64,000 nucleotides of DNA from Stagnimonas sp. (lineage in GTDB: Bacteria > Pseudomonadota > Gammaproteobacteria > Nevskiales > Nevskiaceae), in assembly GCA_030696045.1 (NCBI GenBank), contig JAUYNO010000039.1, positions 62,001 through 126,000 on the forward strand, read 5' to 3'. The position numbers were made by a program, and so were the translations under genes. Positions 9,353 to 19,993 of this stretch are shown in pieces. Under the pieces are notes generated by a model that had not been told where the DNA came from, did no database searches, and was given only the letters and a program-made list of their open reading frames with translations. The first letter of the stretch is position 1, and each line of letters starts with the position of its first letter.

Positions 9353-9380
9353 AGGATAGCCCCGAATGCACGGAAATCAA
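9353..9380 (-). promoter_or_regulatory. Putative sigma-70 promoter for leuA
   Basis: Reading the minus strand, TTGATT, a 16-base spacer and TATCCT precede the roughly 200-base untranslated region of leuA. The -35 overlaps the pssA stop codon, which would let leuA be transcribed separately from pssA. It is inferred only from consensus match. Confidence 0.45.
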
Positions 9381-10195
9381 GCCTTCGGCGCGACAGGCGG
9401 CCTACGCAGGCGGCGCCAAAGCACGGTCAGGGGGCCGGAGGCGGCGTAGATCAGGAACACCACGAACAGCACCTGCGGCGGATTGATCGCCACCAGCGCC
9501 AGCAGGCCGACCACCGCCGCGAACGGCAGAAAGCGCATGCGGCCGCCGAGATTGAGCTTCTTGAAACTGTTGTAGCGGATGCTGCTGACCATCGACAGCG
9601 CGGTGAGCAGGGTCAGCGGCGCGGCGACGAACAGCACATCGCGGCCGCTCACTTCCCAGACGTCGACTGCGCTCCAGACGAAGAAGGTGACCAGCGCCGC
9701 CGCCGCCGGGCTCGGCAATCCGAAGAAATCCTTGCTGCCGCCGGCGATGTTGGCCAGCACATTGAAGCGCGCCAGCCGCAGCGCGGCGCAGGCGGCATAG
9801 GTGAAGGCGATCACCCAGCCCAGCTTGCCACCCAGCCAACGGTATTCGGCCAGGCCGGAAAGGCTGTAGGCGTAGATGACGATGGCCGGCGCGATGCCGA
9901 AAGCGACCATGTCGCAGAGCGAGTCGTACTCCTTGCCAAAATCGGTGGAGGTATTGGTCATGCGGGCGATGCGGCCGTCGAGGCCATCGGCAAACATCGC
10001 CACCAGGATGCCGACGCAGGCATGGTCGAAGCGTCCCCCCATGGCCATGACGATGGCGTAGAAGCCACCGAACAGGGTGCCGGTGGTGAACAGGTTGGGC
10101 AGCAGGTAGATGCCCTTGGTGCGGAGAGGGCGGCGCCCCGGCGGCGGGGGCGGAGGAATCTGGGCCGGAGGAATCGGGGTGGCGCTGTCGCTCAT
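9377..10195 (-). CDS. pssA: CDP-diacylglycerol-serine O-phosphatidyltransferase
   Basis: Integral membrane enzyme making phosphatidylserine from CDP-diacylglycerol and serine. The 272-residue product contains the CDP-alcohol phosphatidyltransferase signature D-G-x2-A-R-x8-G-x3-D-x3-D as DGRIARMTNTSTDFGKEYD plus SLCD, around residues 73-97, and several hydrophobic segments. A Pro-rich N-terminus (ATPIPPAQIPPPPPPGRRP) precedes the first segment. The ATG chosen overlaps the stop of the Psd-like gene as ATGA; an upstream in-frame start would lie within that gene. The C-terminus adds three further hydrophobic helices, as in Bacillus/Helicobacter-type PssA (subclass II). Coupling to a Psd homologue fits the phosphatidylethanolamine pathway. 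Confidence 0.92.
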   Translation of the reverse strand: MSDSATPIPPAQIPPPPPPGRRPLRTKGIYLLPNLFTTGTLFGGFYAIVMAMGGRFDHACVGILVAMFADGLDGRIARMTNTSTDFGKEYDSLCDMVAFGIAPAIVIYAYSLSGLAEYRWLGGKLGWVIAFTYAACAALRLARFNVLANIAGGSKDFFGLPSPAAAALVTFFVWSAVDVWEVSGRDVLFVAAPLTLLTALSMVSSIRYNSFKKLNLGGRMRFLPFAAVVGLLALVAINPPQVLFVVFLIYAASGPLTVLWRRLRRPPVAPKA

Positions 10196-10809
10196 CGCTC
10201 GGTTCTCCGCAGCAGGGTGGCCAGGACGGTCTCCCCGCATCTTATCGTCTGGCCCAGCGTCACTTCCACGCGCGACTCCGCCGGCAGGTAGACATCAATC
10301 TGCAGCGCCAGCCGGCGCAGCCCGCAGGGCCGGCCCTGGCCCAGTCGTTCGCCGAAGGAGACCCACACCGGCCGGGCGCCAAACAACCAGCCACGGGCGA
10401 GCACCACCAGGATGTCATCGCCCTCGTCGGTGTGGATGCGGCTGACCCCGCGCGCGGCGCCCGGAACCGACTGCAGCTCGCCTTCCACCGGCGCGCGCAG
10501 GAGGTAGTTGCTCCAGAAGCCGACCGCGATACCGATGCGGATCGCCTCGCGCCCAAGCCAGGGATCGTGGCATTCGCGCCGGAAGCAGACGCGGCCGTCG
10601 ACCGGCGCCAGCACCCCGAGCGGCTTGGCCGCGCCGTGCGGTTCGAAGTCGCGGGTGTAGTGCGCCAGCAACGGCAAGGGCAGCGCCAGCAGCAAGGCCA
10701 GCGGCAGGCGATCCGCCTCGTAGGCCAGGAAGGCCGCCAGCGCCAGCAGGCTGATCAGCAGCCAGCCTTCGGGTGCGATGCGGAGTATCGGGGCGTAGGC
10801 GCTGCGCAT
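10192..10809 (-). CDS. Phosphatidylserine decarboxylase-like protein lacking the pyruvoyl Gly-Ser
   Basis: A 205-residue member of the small proteobacterial/archaeal-type Psd family by overall pattern: two N-terminal hydrophobic helices, VLAPVDGRVCF near residue 67, LLRAPVEGEL near 103 and IDVYLPAESRVEV near 173. Family members cleave themselves at a Gly-Ser to create the pyruvoyl cofactor, in a stretch like G-x-I-R-F-G-S-R-V-D-V-Y-L-P. Here the ungapped equivalent is GLRRLALQIDVYLP, so FGS is replaced by LAL. The usual FDVHVNRAPV is WSNYLLRAPV, losing the conserved His and Asn. The protein is therefore probably not an active decarboxylase. It lies just upstream of, and is coupled to, pssA. 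Confidence 0.8.
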   Translation of the reverse strand: MRSAYAPILRIAPEGWLLISLLALAAFLAYEADRLPLALLLALPLPLLAHYTRDFEPHGAAKPLGVLAPVDGRVCFRRECHDPWLGREAIRIGIAVGFWSNYLLRAPVEGELQSVPGAARGVSRIHTDEGDDILVVLARGWLFGARPVWVSFGERLGQGRPCGLRRLALQIDVYLPAESRVEVTLGQTIRCGETVLATLLRRTER

Positions 10810-10822
10810 GGTTCAGGCGGCG

Positions 10823-10867
10823 AAAAACAGCGCGGCGCGATCCGTCCGGACGACGAACCGCGCCGCG
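10823..10867 (-). terminator. Putative rho-independent terminator after ilvC
   Basis: On the minus strand, GCGGCGCG pairs with CGCGCCGC across a loop that itself contains the palindrome GTCCGGAC, followed by GCTGTTTTTCG. It lies directly after ilvC and ends 13 bases before the start of the Psd-like gene, so it would separate ilvNC from that gene or act as a partial read-through site. Confidence 0.6.
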
Positions 10868-10877
10868 AGGCTCACGC

Positions 10878-12450
<1,573 letters not shown>

Positions 12451-12557
12451 GGACCGTAAACACCAGGGCCCGGTCTTTCGGGGACGCGAACCTTAGCGTC
12501 GCACCGCAGCAAACGCAATCCTGAGCCGCTCCGTGGCCGGGTTCCGCCGCAGCCGCC

Positions 12558-13370
12558 TCAGCCGCCCTGCCCGTACTGCTTGTGCACCCACTCGACCAGC
12601 TGCGCCCGGCGCCGGATGCCGAGCTTGTCGTAGAGATTGTAGGCGTGGGTGGACACCGTCGACGGCGCCAGGCCCAGGTCGCGGGCTATTTCCTTGAAGG
12701 TGAGGCCGCCGGCGAGCTTGCGGGCCACCTGCATCTCGCGGCCGCTGACGCTGGGCGCCCGCCGGTCGCGGCGCACCCGGACATGGCATTTTTCGCCGAA
12801 CGGCTCCAGGCGGAAGTACAGGCCGTTGGCCGGGATGCCACGGCCGAATACCTTGGCGTCGAGTTCGATCTGGAACGGCAGGCTGCGACCGTCCCAGGCC
12901 GGATCGGCGGAGCGCAGGTAGTCCTCGAACACCCGGTCGGCGGACTCGATGGTGCCGGCGGCATCGACAATGGCGAAGCCGACCGGGTCCGGATCACCGC
13001 CCCGAGCCTCGCGCAGCAGGGCCTGCAGCCGGCGCGACAGCCGCTCGGCACTGACCAGATGCTCCAGGGCTTCCAGCAGGAAGCGCCGCTCTTCATCCGA
13101 AAAGCTCGCCGGCGCCGCGCGCTGCCAGGTGAATTCGTGGCGGGCGCCCTCCACCGGCTCCAGGATCTCGATCCGCAAGGTGGTGAACTCGGCCCGGGGG
13201 TCACCCGCCAGCCCGGCCATGCACAGCTCGCGGATTCCCGAGGGGGTCAGCACGCACCAGCGTGCCTGCGACATCACCAGCTGCTCAACCAGACAGGACA
13301 AGCCCCATTGCGGAAATTGCTCACGATGGTCAAAGACACCGGAGTAAAGGGTTCCCACGATAGTCGGCAC
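12558..13370 (-). CDS. LuxR-family transcriptional regulator with uncharacterised sensor region
   Basis: A 270-residue DNA-binding protein. The C-terminal LuxR helix-turn-helix is clear: SGREMQVARKLAGGLTFKEI, then ARDLGLAPSTVSTHAYNLYDKLGI, around residues 204-255. The first 120 residues match nothing I can name; the middle (VGFAIVDAAGTIESADRVFEDYL) looks PAS-like. There is no receiver aspartate or autoinducer-binding signature. The start chosen is a GTG with AGGAG 6 bases upstream; a TTG two codons earlier is less well placed. It is divergent from the TpsB-like gene with a 170-base gap, so that gene is a plausible target (inference). Confidence 0.75.
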   Translation of the reverse strand: MPTIVGTLYSGVFDHREQFPQWGLSCLVEQLVMSQARWCVLTPSGIRELCMAGLAGDPRAEFTTLRIEILEPVEGARHEFTWQRAAPASFSDEERRFLLEALEHLVSAERLSRRLQALLREARGGDPDPVGFAIVDAAGTIESADRVFEDYLRSADPAWDGRSLPFQIELDAKVFGRGIPANGLYFRLEPFGEKCHVRVRRDRRAPSVSGREMQVARKLAGGLTFKEIARDLGLAPSTVSTHAYNLYDKLGIRRRAQLVEWVHKQYGQGG

Positions 13371-13543
13371 GAGCAACTCCTAAAGGCTTACCAGGGCAAG
13401 GGGATCAAGCCGGCATCCGCCAAATGCCGTTCGCATACTCCGGGGGGCGCCGGCTAGTAGCTATCGTAGTTATTACGGACCCTTAGTGTTTTGAACGAGC
13501 CTTCCCCTCATCGGGGGATGGACCGCGCCGGTCGGCTGAACCT

Positions 13544-15073
13544 GTGGATAATGGCCCACCACCGGCCCTCTCCCGAATGTCCGTCAATCTGCCCCTGCCG
13601 CCGCCGCCCGAGGCAGCCCCCGCCGAAATCCAGGAGCGTCAGGCCGCAGCCCCGCTGGAACTGGTCGTGGCCGGCACCCGCCTGCGGATCAACGCACCAG
13701 CCAACCTGCAACTGCCGGACCTCGTCGGCGGCCTGGCCGGTGCGCGCGATGCGGTCGATGCCCTGCGCCGCCTGCCCTACCTGGCCATTGCCGCCGGCCA
13801 TCTCTCGATCCGCACGTACTACCTGCAGGAAGCCGACGGCAGCCTGCGAGTCTGGCTGCTGCCGCAGCCGGTGGTGGCGGTGAGCGGCGACAGCCCGCTG
13901 CGCGCGTACTTCGACGGTCTGGTGAAGCAATCTCGCCCCCTGAATCCCTCCGGTCTGGAACCGGCCCGCACCCTGGCCGGGCTGCACGCACGCCGGGCCG
14001 GCCTGTCGTCGACCCCGCGCCTGCTCCCCGAAGGCCAGGGCCTGCGCCTGCAGGTGCCGGCAGTCGCCGACGGCCAGCGTGGCAGCGTCCGCGTCAGCTA
14101 CGGCAACCCGGGCAACCGCTATGTCGGCCGCCGCTTTGTCGATCTAGAGGCCAGCATGGCCAGCCGTGGCGGCACCGAGCTGAGCCTGTTCTGGCGCGAG
14201 TCGGACCGGCTGTTCCAGGGCATCCAGGCCGACTACCACGAGCAGTCGCTGGCGCTCAGCCAGTATCGGCCGCTGGGCCTGTTCAGCCTGCGCGGGCGGC
14301 ATTTCGAATACCGCGTCCGCGAACCCGAGCAGCCCATCCTCGACGGCGCCCAGGAGCAGGTCGAGCTGAGCTGGCTGGCGATCCCGCGCGCCGACTTCCG
14401 CGCCCGCTGGACGGTTGAGACCAAGCTCGACTACATCAACCAGTCGCTGCGGCAGAATCTCGACCACAGCCTGATCCGTGGCGAGCGCTATCCCTCGCTG
14501 GCCTTGACGCTGCAGCGCACGGCCACCGCCACCGTGCTGGCGCGCCGGCTCGACTACGACCTCAGCGTCCTGCTGCGCCAGGGACTGGGACAGGCTGACT
14601 CCGACGGCAATTCCGATCTTGATTACCGGCTGGGCCGCACCGGACTGGGCGCGCGCTGGCGCCTGGCGCCGGAACTGGCGCTTGAGGCCCAGCTCGCCGG
14701 GCAGTGGAGCGACAACCGCCTGCCGGACGCCCAGCTCTGGGCTCTCGGTGGTTCGCAGTTCATGCGGGCCTGGTTTCCCGGCGTCGCGCTCGGAGATCGC
14801 GGCGGCTACGGCCGCCTGTCGCTGCTGCATCCTCGGGCCGCCGACGGCGCCTGGCAGTTGACCCCGGCCGCCCACCTGGAATGGGGGCGCAGTGATCGCG
14901 ACGGTAGTCCGGACGCGCGTCTGGCCGACGCGGCGCTGTCGCTGGATTTCCGCTACGGCCGCTACTGGTCCGGCAGCCTGGGCAGCGCCCTGCCGATTTC
15001 CGAGGACAGCGATCCTCGTCTGCGGGAGGGCGCGCGCGCCGGCTTCTTCTTCCGCCTTGCCGCCGAGCTGTAA
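13544..15073 (+). CDS. ShlB/FhaC/HecB-type (TpsB) outer-membrane transporter-like protein
   Basis: A 509-residue protein resembling two-partner-secretion transporters, which export or activate a TpsA substrate across the outer membrane. Order of features: Pro-rich linker (LPLPPPPEAAPAEIQ) at residues 16-30, POTRA-like regions to about 190, including RTYYLQEADGSLRVWLLPQ and GQGLRLQVPAV, then barrel strands beginning at VSYGNPGNRYVGRRFVDLE and ending with a FhaC-like GGSQFMRAWFPGVALGDRGGY block near 400 and terminal FFFRLAAEL. No Sec signal peptide is visible from the GTG start or the internal ATG at residue 12, which is odd for this family. No TpsA candidate is adjacent. FhaC-type proteins are usually about 550-580 residues. 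Confidence 0.7.
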   Translation: MDNGPPPALSRMSVNLPLPPPPEAAPAEIQERQAAAPLELVVAGTRLRINAPANLQLPDLVGGLAGARDAVDALRRLPYLAIAAGHLSIRTYYLQEADGSLRVWLLPQPVVAVSGDSPLRAYFDGLVKQSRPLNPSGLEPARTLAGLHARRAGLSSTPRLLPEGQGLRLQVPAVADGQRGSVRVSYGNPGNRYVGRRFVDLEASMASRGGTELSLFWRESDRLFQGIQADYHEQSLALSQYRPLGLFSLRGRHFEYRVREPEQPILDGAQEQVELSWLAIPRADFRARWTVETKLDYINQSLRQNLDHSLIRGERYPSLALTLQRTATATVLARRLDYDLSVLLRQGLGQADSDGNSDLDYRLGRTGLGARWRLAPELALEAQLAGQWSDNRLPDAQLWALGGSQFMRAWFPGVALGDRGGYGRLSLLHPRAADGAWQLTPAAHLEWGRSDRDGSPDARLADAALSLDFRYGRYWSGSLGSALPISEDSDPRLREGARAGFFFRLAAEL

Positions 15074-15117
15074 CCGGGCTTCCGGGGCCGCCAGGACCTG
15101 CGGCGCGAGCCCGGAAA

Positions 15118-15126
15118 TGCTATAAA
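15118..15126 (+). promoter_or_regulatory. Extended -10 element upstream of ilvB
   Basis: TGCTATAAA lies about 60 bases before the ilvB start in otherwise GC-rich sequence, matching an extended -10 promoter; the -35 position (CTGCGG) is poor. It suggests that ilvB has its own promoter rather than depending on the TpsB-like gene. Consensus match only. Confidence 0.4.
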
Positions 15127-15186
15127 CCGCGCCCCTTTTGACCTCACGATCCGCCCCCGGATCGCGCGCCAGCCCCAGAGACGCTC

Positions 15187-17031
15187 ATGAACGCCGCCAA
15201 GCCGCTCTCCCAGCACCCCAAGTCCGGTCAGACCATGACGGGTGCCGAGATCGTCGTCCAGATCCTCGCGGATGAGGGCGTCGGCGCCATCTTTGGCTAT
15301 TCGGGCGGCGCCATCCTGCCCACCTACGACGCGGTGTTCCGCTACAACCAGGGCAACCTCAAGGCCGACGGCCGCGAACCGATGCCGCTGATCGTGCCGG
15401 CCAACGAACAGGCCGCCGGTTTCATGGCCGCCGGCTATGCCCGCGCCTCCGGCAAGGTCGGTGTCTGTCTGGTGACCAGCGGCCCGGGTGCCACCAATAC
15501 GGTGACGCCGGTGCGCGACTGCATGGCGGACTCGATCCCGATCGTGGTGCTCTGCGGCCAGGTGCCGACGGCGGCCATCGGTTCCGACGGCTTCCAGGAA
15601 GCACCAATCAGCTCGATCATGGGCCCCTGCGCCAAGCACGTGTTCCTGGTCACCGATGCCAGCCAGCTGGAAGCGACCGTGCGCACCGCCTTCGAAATCG
15701 CCCGCACCGGCCGCCCCGGCCCGGTGGTGGTAGACATTCCCAAGGACGTGCAGAACTGGAGCGGCCACTTCCAAGGCCACGGGGTGCTGCCCATCCCCGG
15801 CTATCGGCAGCGGCTGGCACAGGTCAGCAACAACCGCCTTTCGGAGCCGCAGAAACAGCGTTTCCTGGACCTGCTGCGCGGCGCCAAGCGCCCGCTGATC
15901 TACGCCGGCGGCGGTGTCATCCTCGGCGAGGCCAGCGCCGAGCTGACGGCTTTCGCCGACGCCTACGGCATTCCGGTCACCACCACCCTGATGGGCATCG
16001 GCAGCTACGACACCACCGCGCCGCGCGCCCTGCACATGCTGGGCATGCACGGCACCGCCTTCGCCAATTACGCGGTCGATGACTGCGATGCGCTGATCGC
16101 CATCGGCGCGCGCTTCGATGACCGGGTCGCCGGTGTGCCCGGCAAGTTCGCGCCCAGCGCCAAGTGGATCGCTCACTTCGATGTCGACCCCAGCGAGATC
16201 AACAAGGTCAAGCGCGTGCACTGGCACCATGTCGGCGAATTGCGCGGCGCGCTGGACGACTTGCGCGGCCACCTCGACCAGGCCGATTTCCGTCCGGACT
16301 ACCGCGACTGGCATGACCACATCGCGGCACTGAAGCAGACCCATGCGCTCAACTACGAACGCGAGGGCGAGCTGATCCAGCCGCATGCGGTGATCCAGGC
16401 GCTGAACGCCGTGACCCGTGGCGAGGCGGTGGTTGCCACCGGCGTCGGCCAGCACCAGATGTGGGCGGCGCAGTACTTCGACTTCAAGCAGCCGCGGCTG
16501 TGGCTGACCAGCGGCTCCATGGGCACCATGGGCTTCGGCCTGCCGGCCGCCATCGGCGCCGCCTTCGCCTGCCCCGACAAGATCGTCATCGACATCGACG
16601 GCGACGCCTCGATCCGGATGAATCTCGGCGAGCTGGAAACGGCGACCACCTACAACCTGCCCGTCAAGATTGTGGTGCTCAACAACTACGGCGACGGCAT
16701 GGTCAAGCAGTGGCAGCGACTGTTCTTCGACAGCCGCTACTCCGGCTCCGATAAGTCGCTGCACCGCAAGGACTTCATCAAGGCGGTGCAAGCCGATGGC
16801 TACCAGTTCGCGCGCCGGGTCGACCGCAAGGAAGACCTGGCCGGCGCGGTGGCCGAGTTCCTGGCCTTCCCGGGCCCGGCCTTCCTGGAGGTGATCATCG
16901 ATCCCATGGCTAGCGTCTATCCGATGGTGGGTCCGGGCATGAGCTACAGCGAGATGATCACCGGCCCCTGGATCAACTCGCGCACCAGCGAAAAAAAAGC
17001 CGAGAAGCAGGACAAGGCCGACCTGTTCTGA
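15187..17031 (+). CDS. ilvB: Acetolactate synthase large (catalytic) subunit
   Basis: ThDP enzyme joining two pyruvates, or pyruvate and 2-ketobutyrate, at the entry to branched-chain amino acid synthesis. The 614-residue protein has the N-terminal ThDP domain (GAEIVVQILADEGVGAIFGYS, residues about 20-40; catalytic Glu in IVPANEQAAGFMAAG), an FAD-binding middle domain and a C-terminal ThDP/Mg motif (DIDGDASIRMNLGELET, then VLNNYGDGMVKQW). It ends with a Lys/Asp-rich tail after the usual KMI-type end. A hairpin terminator follows. It is separated from ilvNC by the LuxR and TpsB-like genes, unlike the usual ilvBNC order. Confidence 0.96.
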   Translation: MNAAKPLSQHPKSGQTMTGAEIVVQILADEGVGAIFGYSGGAILPTYDAVFRYNQGNLKADGREPMPLIVPANEQAAGFMAAGYARASGKVGVCLVTSGPGATNTVTPVRDCMADSIPIVVLCGQVPTAAIGSDGFQEAPISSIMGPCAKHVFLVTDASQLEATVRTAFEIARTGRPGPVVVDIPKDVQNWSGHFQGHGVLPIPGYRQRLAQVSNNRLSEPQKQRFLDLLRGAKRPLIYAGGGVILGEASAELTAFADAYGIPVTTTLMGIGSYDTTAPRALHMLGMHGTAFANYAVDDCDALIAIGARFDDRVAGVPGKFAPSAKWIAHFDVDPSEINKVKRVHWHHVGELRGALDDLRGHLDQADFRPDYRDWHDHIAALKQTHALNYEREGELIQPHAVIQALNAVTRGEAVVATGVGQHQMWAAQYFDFKQPRLWLTSGSMGTMGFGLPAAIGAAFACPDKIVIDIDGDASIRMNLGELETATTYNLPVKIVVLNNYGDGMVKQWQRLFFDSRYSGSDKSLHRKDFIKAVQADGYQFARRVDRKEDLAGAVAEFLAFPGPAFLEVIIDPMASVYPMVGPGMSYSEMITGPWINSRTSEKKAEKQDKADLF

Positions 17032-17048
17032 GCACGCCCGCGCAAGAG

Positions 17049-17070
17049 AGCCGCCGCGCGCGGCTTTTTT
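17049..17070 (+). terminator. Rho-independent terminator after ilvB
   Basis: AGCCGC pairs with GCGGCT around a 5-base loop, followed by a run of six T, 18 bases after the ilvB stop. Confidence 0.8.
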
Positions 17071-17146
17071 GTTGCCCCGAATGGATCAGGTGCCGCACAG
17101 TTCCCTGACCCACACTGCCCCATTCCAAACCCCAACGAGGAAAGCC

Positions 17147-17920
17147 ATGTCCGAGGCACATGTCGTCACCAGCCTGCACGACCGCGTACTGACCGTCCGC
17201 TTCAACCGGCCGGACAAGAAGAACGCCTTGACGGGCGCCATGTACTCGGCGCTGGCCGAGGCCTTCACTGGCGCCAACAGCAATCCGGAGGTCCGCTCGG
17301 TGCTGATCCTCGGGCAGGCCGACTGCTTCACCGCCGGCAACGATCTGGTCGACTTCCTGGCGGTGCCGCCCAATGGCCCGGACAGCCCGGTGGTGCGCTT
17401 CATGCGCTCGCTGGCCAACCTCGAGAAACCGGTCATCGCCGGTGCCAGCGGCATCGCCGTCGGCGTCGGGGTCACCCTGCTGCTGCACTGCGACTTGGTC
17501 TACTGCGGTGAGCAGACCAAGCTCAACATGCCCTTCGCCAGTCTGGGCATCTGCCCCGAGTTCGCCTCCAGCTACCTGCTGCCGCGCCTGATGGGCCATG
17601 TGCGGGCCGCCGAGTTGCTGCTGCTGGGCGAGGGCTTCGGTGCCGCGAAGGCGCTGGAGTACGGGTTGGTGAACGCCGTTCTGCCCAATGCCGAGGTCGA
17701 GGCCACGGCCCGCGCCAAGGCGCTGCAGGTCGCCGCCATGCCGCCGCGCGCCAGCCGCATCACCAAGATGCTGCTGAAGAAGTGGAGCCTGCCCACCATC
17801 AACGAAGCGGTGGATTTCGAAGCCGGCTACTTCATGGCCATGCTGAAGGACCCCGAGGCGCGCGAGGCCATGACCGCCTTCATGCAGAAGCGCAAGCCGG
17901 ACTTTTCCAGCTTCAACTGA
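17147..17920 (+). CDS. Enoyl-CoA hydratase/isomerase family protein
   Basis: A 257-residue crotonase-fold enzyme, probably acting on acyl-CoA intermediates in fatty-acid or amino-acid breakdown. The ATG chosen (MSEAHVVTSLHDRVLTVRFN) has AGGAAA 7 bases upstream; a longer reading would cross the ilvB terminator. Conserved parts are NRPDKKNALT near residue 20, the oxyanion-hole segment FTAGNDLVDF near 63 and ASGIAVGVGVTLLLHCDLVY near 102-121. One catalytic Glu of classical crotonase is not obvious: the later segment reads FASLGICPEFASSY, with Glu present in CPEF. Exact substrate is unknown. A TetR regulator follows on the same strand. Confidence 0.85.
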   Translation: MSEAHVVTSLHDRVLTVRFNRPDKKNALTGAMYSALAEAFTGANSNPEVRSVLILGQADCFTAGNDLVDFLAVPPNGPDSPVVRFMRSLANLEKPVIAGASGIAVGVGVTLLLHCDLVYCGEQTKLNMPFASLGICPEFASSYLLPRLMGHVRAAELLLLGEGFGAAKALEYGLVNAVLPNAEVEATARAKALQVAAMPPRASRITKMLLKKWSLPTINEAVDFEAGYFMAMLKDPEAREAMTAFMQKRKPDFSSFN

Positions 17921-18063
17921 GTCGGCTCAGGGTCGAATTGCTGCACCCCGGATAAGGAACGTCAGGGTGCAGCAAGATGCAGTGCAGGCGCCTTGACGCT
18001 GCCCACCGCCGGTCGCAGGATGCCCGGCAGACGCCGCGTCACGGCGCAGCTACCGGTTCCGCC

Positions 18064-18735
18064 ATGAAGAAACTCCCTGTCGTCACCGCCGGCAAGCGCG
18101 AGCGCAACAAGCTCGCCAACCGCGAGGCCATTCTCGACGCTGCCCGCAAGTGCTTTCTCAAGCAGGGCTATGACGCCGTCACCGTGCGGGACGTCATCCG
18201 CATGACCGGCCTCGCCGCCGGCACTTTCTACAACTACTTTCCGGACAAGGACTCGCTGTTCCGCGCCGTGCTGGAATCCCGGATGAACGACCTGATGGCA
18301 TCGATGCACGCGGTGCGCATCAGCGCCACCACGGTCGAGAGCTTCATCAACGGCGCCTTCCGCACCCTGTTCGACCGCATCGCCGACGACCCGGGATTCT
18401 TCCGGCTGATCATGCGCAACGAACACGCGGTACGCACCCTGTTCCAGGACAGCGTCGTCGGCATTCCGATGCGGGCGCTGAAGGAGGACGTAGTCGCCGC
18501 CATCGAGCGCGGCATCTTTCCGCCGCTGGACGTGGATCTGATGACCTCGGCGTTCTTCGGCGTCGGCTTCGAGATCGGCCGCACGCTCTCGGTCGCCAAG
18601 AAACCAGACCCGGATGCGGCGGCCGCGTTCGCGACCCGGCTGATGACCGCCGGAGTCCAGGCCTTCGGCATTCAGCAGAGCGACTCGGCGCGACGCAAGA
18701 AAGGCGAGGTCGCAATTCGCGGCTCGCTCCCCTGA
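18064..18735 (+). CDS. TetR/AcrR-family transcriptional regulator
   Basis: A 223-residue repressor-type protein with an N-terminal TetR helix-turn-helix ([20 protein letters not shown], then [20 protein letters not shown]) at about residues 21-65 and an all-helical ligand domain after it. The ATG chosen gives the basic lead-in [16 protein letters not shown]. It lies between the enoyl-CoA hydratase and the convergent fadBA operon, so regulation of acyl-CoA metabolism is a reasonable guess (inference from context). The ligand is unknown. A bidirectional terminator separates it from fadA. Confidence 0.88.
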   Translation: MKKLPVVTAGKRERNKLANREAILDAARKCFLKQGYDAVTVRDVIRMTGLAAGTFYNYFPDKDSLFRAVLESRMNDLMASMHAVRISATTVESFINGAFRTLFDRIADDPGFFRLIMRNEHAVRTLFQDSVVGIPMRALKEDVVAAIERGIFPPLDVDLMTSAFFGVGFEIGRTLSVAKKPDPDAAAAFATRLMTAGVQAFGIQQSDSARRKKGEVAIRGSLP

Positions 18736-18747
18736 CCGTCGTCATGC

Positions 18748-18778
18748 AAAAAAAGCCGGGGCAAGCCCCGGCTTTTTT
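18748..18778. terminator. Bidirectional rho-independent terminator between TetR gene and fadA
   Basis: A run of seven A, then GCCGGGGC, a two-base loop and GCCCCGGC followed by six T, so both strands read as a strong hairpin with a U tail. It separates two convergent genes. Confidence 0.9.
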
Positions 18779-18793
18779 ATTGCCACGGAACGC

Positions 18794-19993
<1,200 letters not shown>

